DNA of 64,000 nucleotides from Epiperipatus broadwayi. Its lineage: Eukaryota; Onychophora; Udeonychophora; Euonychophora; Peripatidae. The notes beneath the pieces were generated by a model. The model was not told the DNA's origin and made no database searches. It worked only from the letters and a program-made list of their open reading frames with translations. The stretch is taken from NCBI GenBank assembly GCA_028023455.1, contig JAQFVV010006272.1, positions 1,440,586-1,504,585 of the forward strand. The letters are read 5' to 3'. Below, in pieces: positions 59,702 to 64,000 of the stretch. The number at the start of each line of letters is the position of its first letter. Within the stretch, counting starts at the first letter, position 1. The translations under genes and the position numbers were made by a program.

Positions 59702-61119
59702 ACTTCTATATGAAACTATTATAATTATCAAATGTAGCTACCTGACACTGTAAATTTTTTCTTAATAAAAAAAAAAATCTCTTTAAGATAAATTTAAAAC
59801 ATTTTATTTGGATCAGAAAACCACTTTGCACATCCATATAAAACGAAAGTAGGATAACTAATGTTACCAATCGAACTGGTCTGTTTTTAATGTCCATAAT
59901 ATTGTTCTTTCATTTTTTATTTATAATAAATTCCATACATATGTTTCCAACATAATGTATAATTATAAAAAATACCTGGTTGTTTCCATGTTTTATTCTA
60001 ATTTCTGAAATTCTTGTAATAACTCATTTAATATTAAACAGTACTTCAATTCATGCCATCAAATTTCATTGGAAAGTCAATCTTAATAAAGAAATGAGCA
60101 CCAAAAAAATGGCATGCTCAAACTGATAGTCATATTTTGATTTTTGTCAATCACAACAGTAAATATAAAAATTAATCAGCATGAGTACGCTGATGCTTTT
60201 ATTCATCCTGCCTTCAAGTAAACTCAACTGATGTCCCAGATAAAAACTATGAGACCTCTGAGACAAAAAAATATCATGATGCTTTCTTGGTTCTTAAATT
60301 CAAATACAAAAGCTAGTAAATTTACCATGCTGCATGATACATGCTGGTCAGCATTTCATCCATGTTCACTTCCCAAATAAATAGTCTCCATAGTAATATC
60401 AGAGGCAATGATATGAGTATTATATAAAGTGAGTGATACATTTTATCTTCCTGGTTTTTTAAAGACATTAATATGAATTAAAAGATCACCTTTCAATTAT
60501 TAACAATTTTTTTAGAGTTCGTACACAGGCATTTATAATATAAATAGATAAAAAAAAATGTTTTTATAACATATATATTGAAGCAATGGATCTGAAGTCC
60601 AATCCATGCTTCACAGCCTCCTATAAATTTAATTAGTATTGTAGGCCTGAGTTAAGTTTATAATCCAATATCAGCAGGGTTTTGCATTTAAATATTTTGT
60701 TTTAAATAAATTCCATTCTAAGATTAGATTTCTGTCAATAAAAATTACTTGTAAAACCTATTAGTCAAACATAAATATATATATATATATACGTCAAGCG
60801 TATATATATGAGTTAATGTAAAATTCTGCTGAAATAAAATGCTTATTTTATTAAAAGAAATAAGAATGTATTTTTCTTTTTAAATCTTGTTAAAATATTT
60901 AGTATGATTTGATTTTGAGAGAAGCCCGCCAACATTTTCTAAAAAAATGTGTATTTTTAATTAATTAGCCCATTCAAGGCAAATTAAAGATGGCTTCTCT
61001 TTCTTTTTTAATTAATAAAATTCAAAGTTTAAAGAAAGAAATTTAGAGTAAAAAAGTAAAAGTTATTTTTAGAAAATGTTACCTTGAAACAAAGGAGCGT
61101 GGGAGCCTTCTCAAGATCT
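59702..61119. other. AT-rich DNA, no gene seen
   Basis: No gene is recognised. An AT palindrome around TACGTCAAGCGTA lies at about 60774-60812. Confidence 0.5.
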
Positions 61120-61154
61120 AAGACCATACAAACAATAGAAGGTAGCTTACAAAA

Positions 61155-61640
61155 AAATGTATAAATAGGAGAATGAACAAAAGACTAGATTATTCAGAGT
61201 TTTCTTGCTGGCATTTTCAGATTTCCCTTTTGAGATTTCATTCAGATTTCTCTTGGGAGAACTCTTGCAGATTTTGCTTTTGCTTGTTGAGATTTTATTC
61301 CAAAAAGTTATACAATTGTCGTCTTCAAAATCATGGAGAAGTTTGAACATGCTCAAGCTAAAAGTCATGAATTTGATAGATTCTACTATGCTTGGCTAGG
61401 GAAATAAATAGCTTTGCCTATCGCCAAGGTTCCTAAATATCATCAAAATGCCATAGTATCCACCCAATATAATCTGAGCTCTGTGCCGTGTCTGTAAGAC
61501 TTTTCGTGAAACCATGCTACATATTTCCATTTTCATTGTCCGGACAAATACCTATCGATGGATGGATCAAGCTACGTCGTCGAGGAAACATGACCAAGGA
61601 AACAGGACGGTAATTGTATCTCTCCTCCATTGAACTATTT
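61155..61640 (+). promoter_or_regulatory. Weak candidate promoter with possible 5' exons
   Basis: TATAAATAGG near 61160 is followed about 30 nt later by TTCAGAGT, an initiator-like site. Downstream DNA is richer in G+C: a short frame from ATG near 61332 (MEKFEHAQAKSHEFDRFYY..) and an open stretch at about 61485-61615 containing KTFRETMLHIS and TNTYRWMDQATSSRKHD, which meets a GTAATT donor. No product is recognised. TATA-like strings are common here, so support is modest. Confidence 0.25.
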
Positions 61641-64000
61641 ACTTTCTACCCTTTTGTTCATACCTGTCTTAATTGAATTATATTTTGAATTGTTTTATTT
61701 AATGATATTTGTTATGTAACCATTTTCATTAGACTAGTCTTAGATATATATATTGCGTGATCATCTATATATATATATATATTTAACCCTTTTTCCTTCG
61801 CTATTCCCCATTACTAACATGTATATATGTTTTGTATTCCATTGCGGTTAAGTTTAAAAGTTAATTTTTTCATTTAAAATCTCTTTCCAATTTTCCATAC
61901 CAGTAAGTTTCCTTTGTTTGCCAACTTGATCTCCTCTATAACGCCTCTTTTGTCCGCCACTGGCTTATTACATATATCAGATTTAGCTATATACGTCTTA
62001 AATAATTTTTAAACTGTCTGTTTTTAGCGCAATGATGCTTTATTGAGGAGATTCGAGTTGACAATTTTATTAAAATTGGGAAGAAAAGACTTAGACCGCA
62101 AAAAATATTATATCGTTTAATCTGTTTTTATTGTCTAATTACTTTTTCATTAATTTAGGGGAATAGCAGAGGCCATTAAAAAACATTCATACTATTTTAA
62201 AGTCATTAATTAAACATATTATTTAACTATAAAAAGCTTGAGTTTCCTAATTTTATTATAATGCTTTATTTTACTTTTCCAATGATCCAGGCACGCAAAA
62301 CACATTTTTCATAGTACTTTTATGCACATTTAACTATTTAGCTCCTTAGGTGTTCCTGTCCATGTTTCTCCCCGCTGATGCTAAGCTTTGGGTCGGTGAG
62401 AAAATAATTTATGCGTGTCTCAGATAATGTTGTAGGTCCACAGTTATCCTCGAGAATAGGCGAACAGGGCAGAGGTCATAGTATTCTTGATTTAATATCT
62501 CGCGTATGGATGGCCTCAAGGTACTTTCGCTTAGTATTCGAACTGGGTTAAACCAATATACATCATCTGACTGTCACAGTTAAATTTTTTTTTCCGCATT
62601 CTGTCAACCAACGTGGGCCGAATTTCATTTTGTTTTTGAAAGAATAGGAATAGGGTATTTGAAAATATAGGTAGATGAATAAAAAAATTTTTTCCGCATT
62701 CTGGTCACCCATCGTGTTGCTATTCGAAATTTTCCATACCCTGCAATGCCCTGTGTAACATTTGTATGTGTGTATAATGTTTTTCTTTCTTCTGTTTTAA
62801 ATTAATGAATAATATATATGTAGAATTTTTTTCCCCTCGATTTGTACGCATATATATAATGTTGTTTTTACATAACACAAAATAATAGTTAGTTATACGT
62901 AAAAAATTTTGCGTCGAGTTTGTCGTAGTTGGACGAATGTCATTTGTTTTTAAAAATTAGTACTGTGAGAAGTTTGTTTTAGTTTAATATATTTATATAA
63001 AAATATATGTATAATTTTTCCGAGTTTTGTTTTTTAATATGAGCCAAATGTCATTTTTTAAAATTAATTAACAAGTTGAATGTGTCATAAAGTAAAAAAA
63101 AAATTTTTTTACGAGTTTAGTATATATATATGAAATGAATATTTTATATTTAAAAAGTTAACACTCCGTTAGTTGTTTTTTTTTGTGATTATAAAAGGAG
63201 ATTTTAGAGTTATAGCAAATTTTTATCCCCCTAATGAGTACTTTTGTCATGGCCAGTTGCATAATTGTTGTTGTCGTATAAAGTATATAGCTTCGATGAG
63301 GCAGAAGTGTCAAATACATACCCACCCGCCCTCCCTTAAAATAGCTTTCGTAGTGTCAAATACATACCCACCCGCCCTCCCTTAAAATAGCTTTCGTACT
63401 TTGTTAGTTAGTATTGCTTAAATATGAAAAGTTTTGATGTAATTAATAATGTTGTTCGATATATAGTGTATATTCGGTAGTGTTAATATTTTAGTAAAAA
63501 GTACAAATAAATAATAGAATTTTTTTTCCATTTGTATAAATTTTTGTAAAGATCTAAGAGATAACATTTTTCTGTTAATAGAAATTTTTTCTAAGATCAA
63601 AAGTTTGATAAGTTCAAATTAACACGTGTCAACGTAGGGTGTCAGCAAATATTTTTTCACTTTCTCTGCGTTTGTTTCTTTAAATCAATAATTATAATCA
63701 CGCAAAAAATTTTTTTCACTCTTAAATATTTAGCAGTTACGTTTCCTAGCAAATAATATATAAAAATAAGTTGCACTTCAATAATAGCAAACTTAATTTT
63801 CAACTTTATAAAAAGTAAATGTGTATGTTCGTTTTAATAAATATATATATTAAAGAATTTTCTGTATAACATATATGTCAGCCACCCTTTAGTTAAGATT
63901 TTTTTTCTCAAGTCGGATTTTACTATTGAATCATTTATTGAGTAACCGTTAGGTGAAGCCTTTTTTTTTTGGTGAAGACCCCTTACACGTTAGAGTTTAG
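61641..64000. other. AT-rich DNA with short duplications, no gene seen
   Basis: A (TA)n run lies at 61765-61783. The phrase TTTTTTCCGCATTCTG followed by TCAACCAACGTG or GTCACCCATCGTG occurs at about 62587 and 62690, suggesting a diverged ~103-bp duplication. Somewhat G+C-richer text at 62340-62560 is unidentified. Confidence 0.5.
63306..63397. repeat. Exact 46-bp tandem duplication
   Basis: AGTGTCAAATACATACCCAC... (63306-63351) is repeated without change at 63352-63397. Its C-rich core (CCCACCCGCCCTCCC) is exceptional in this AT-rich tract. Perfect identity suggests a recent event or an assembly artefact. Confidence 0.95.

Noticed and set aside
59434-59731. Minus-strand frames of 62 and 85 codons
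   Set aside because: They lie antisense to the zf-RVT frame, which has recognisable motifs.
61784-61800. TTTAACCCTTTTTCC as a second piggyBac end
   Set aside because: It has the same orientation as the 56.9-kb end, so it cannot be its partner, and the rest of the terminus does not match.
1-64000. CRISPR arrays, operons, ribosome-binding sites, rRNA or functional tRNA genes
   Set aside because: The window is eukaryotic repeat-rich DNA; tandem repeats present lack regular spacer structure, and the tRNA-like segments are SINE or retroelement derived.

Overview
The window is repeat-dense, very AT-rich animal DNA (roughly one quarter G+C by eye) with no complete host gene that I can support. Mobile-element content points to an invertebrate metazoan: RTE-type and other non-LTR retrotransposons, Penelope-like elements (PLEs) with GIY-YIG endonuclease remnants, a Tigger/pogo transposon, a piggyBac-like end, a tRNA-derived SINE and a probable LTR insertion. 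I cannot name the species. Nothing looks prokaryotic or viral.

Layout. 1-3.3 kb is featureless AT-rich DNA. 3.3-4.3 kb is a palindrome made of two 5'-truncated PLE copies joined head-to-head. 8.9-9.8 kb carries the best host-gene candidate: a minus-strand CCAAT/CRE/TATA promoter followed by a short first coding exon with a strong splice donor. 10.4-11.7 kb is an inverted arrangement of ~450-bp tandem monomers, each with a hammerhead-ribozyme-like core. Minus-strand RTE copies lie at 12.0-12.8, 23.0-25.9 and 47.2-48.2 kb. A dispersed repeat family occurs at 19.0-20.2, 22.3-23.0 and 58.0-59.2 kb; decayed coiled-coil coding DNA lies between the first two copies and an open zinc-knuckle (zf-RVT) reading frame follows the third.

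27.1-29.6 kb is a second head-to-head PLE dimer, one arm of which is split by a 1,611-bp TGTAA...TTACA element with a 4-bp target duplication. 29.8-31.2 kb is a third PLE dimer whose 3' ends carry a tRNA-like segment; a single fourth copy lies at 37.4-37.8 kb. 31.2-33.3 kb is a complete but inactivated Tigger element with inverted termini and TA duplications. 42.8-43.2 kb is minisatellite. A tRNA-derived SINE is at 50.35 kb. A different minus-strand LINE with RT and zf-RVT remnants fills 52.5-54.2 kb and abuts another hammerhead-repeat copy (54.2-54.55 kb). 55.6-56.5 kb is a degenerate tandem array, and 56.9-57.8 kb is a fifth hammerhead-repeat copy interrupted by a piggyBac-like end. The last 2.5 kb holds short tandem duplications and a weak promoter/exon candidate.

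The most interesting signal is the hammerhead-bearing tandem repeat. It resembles animal retrozymes (non-autonomous tandem repeats with type I hammerheads) and shares with the local PLEs the same head-to-head inverted insertion geometry, which suggests that PLE machinery mobilised it. That link is inference; the motif and geometry are read directly from the sequence.
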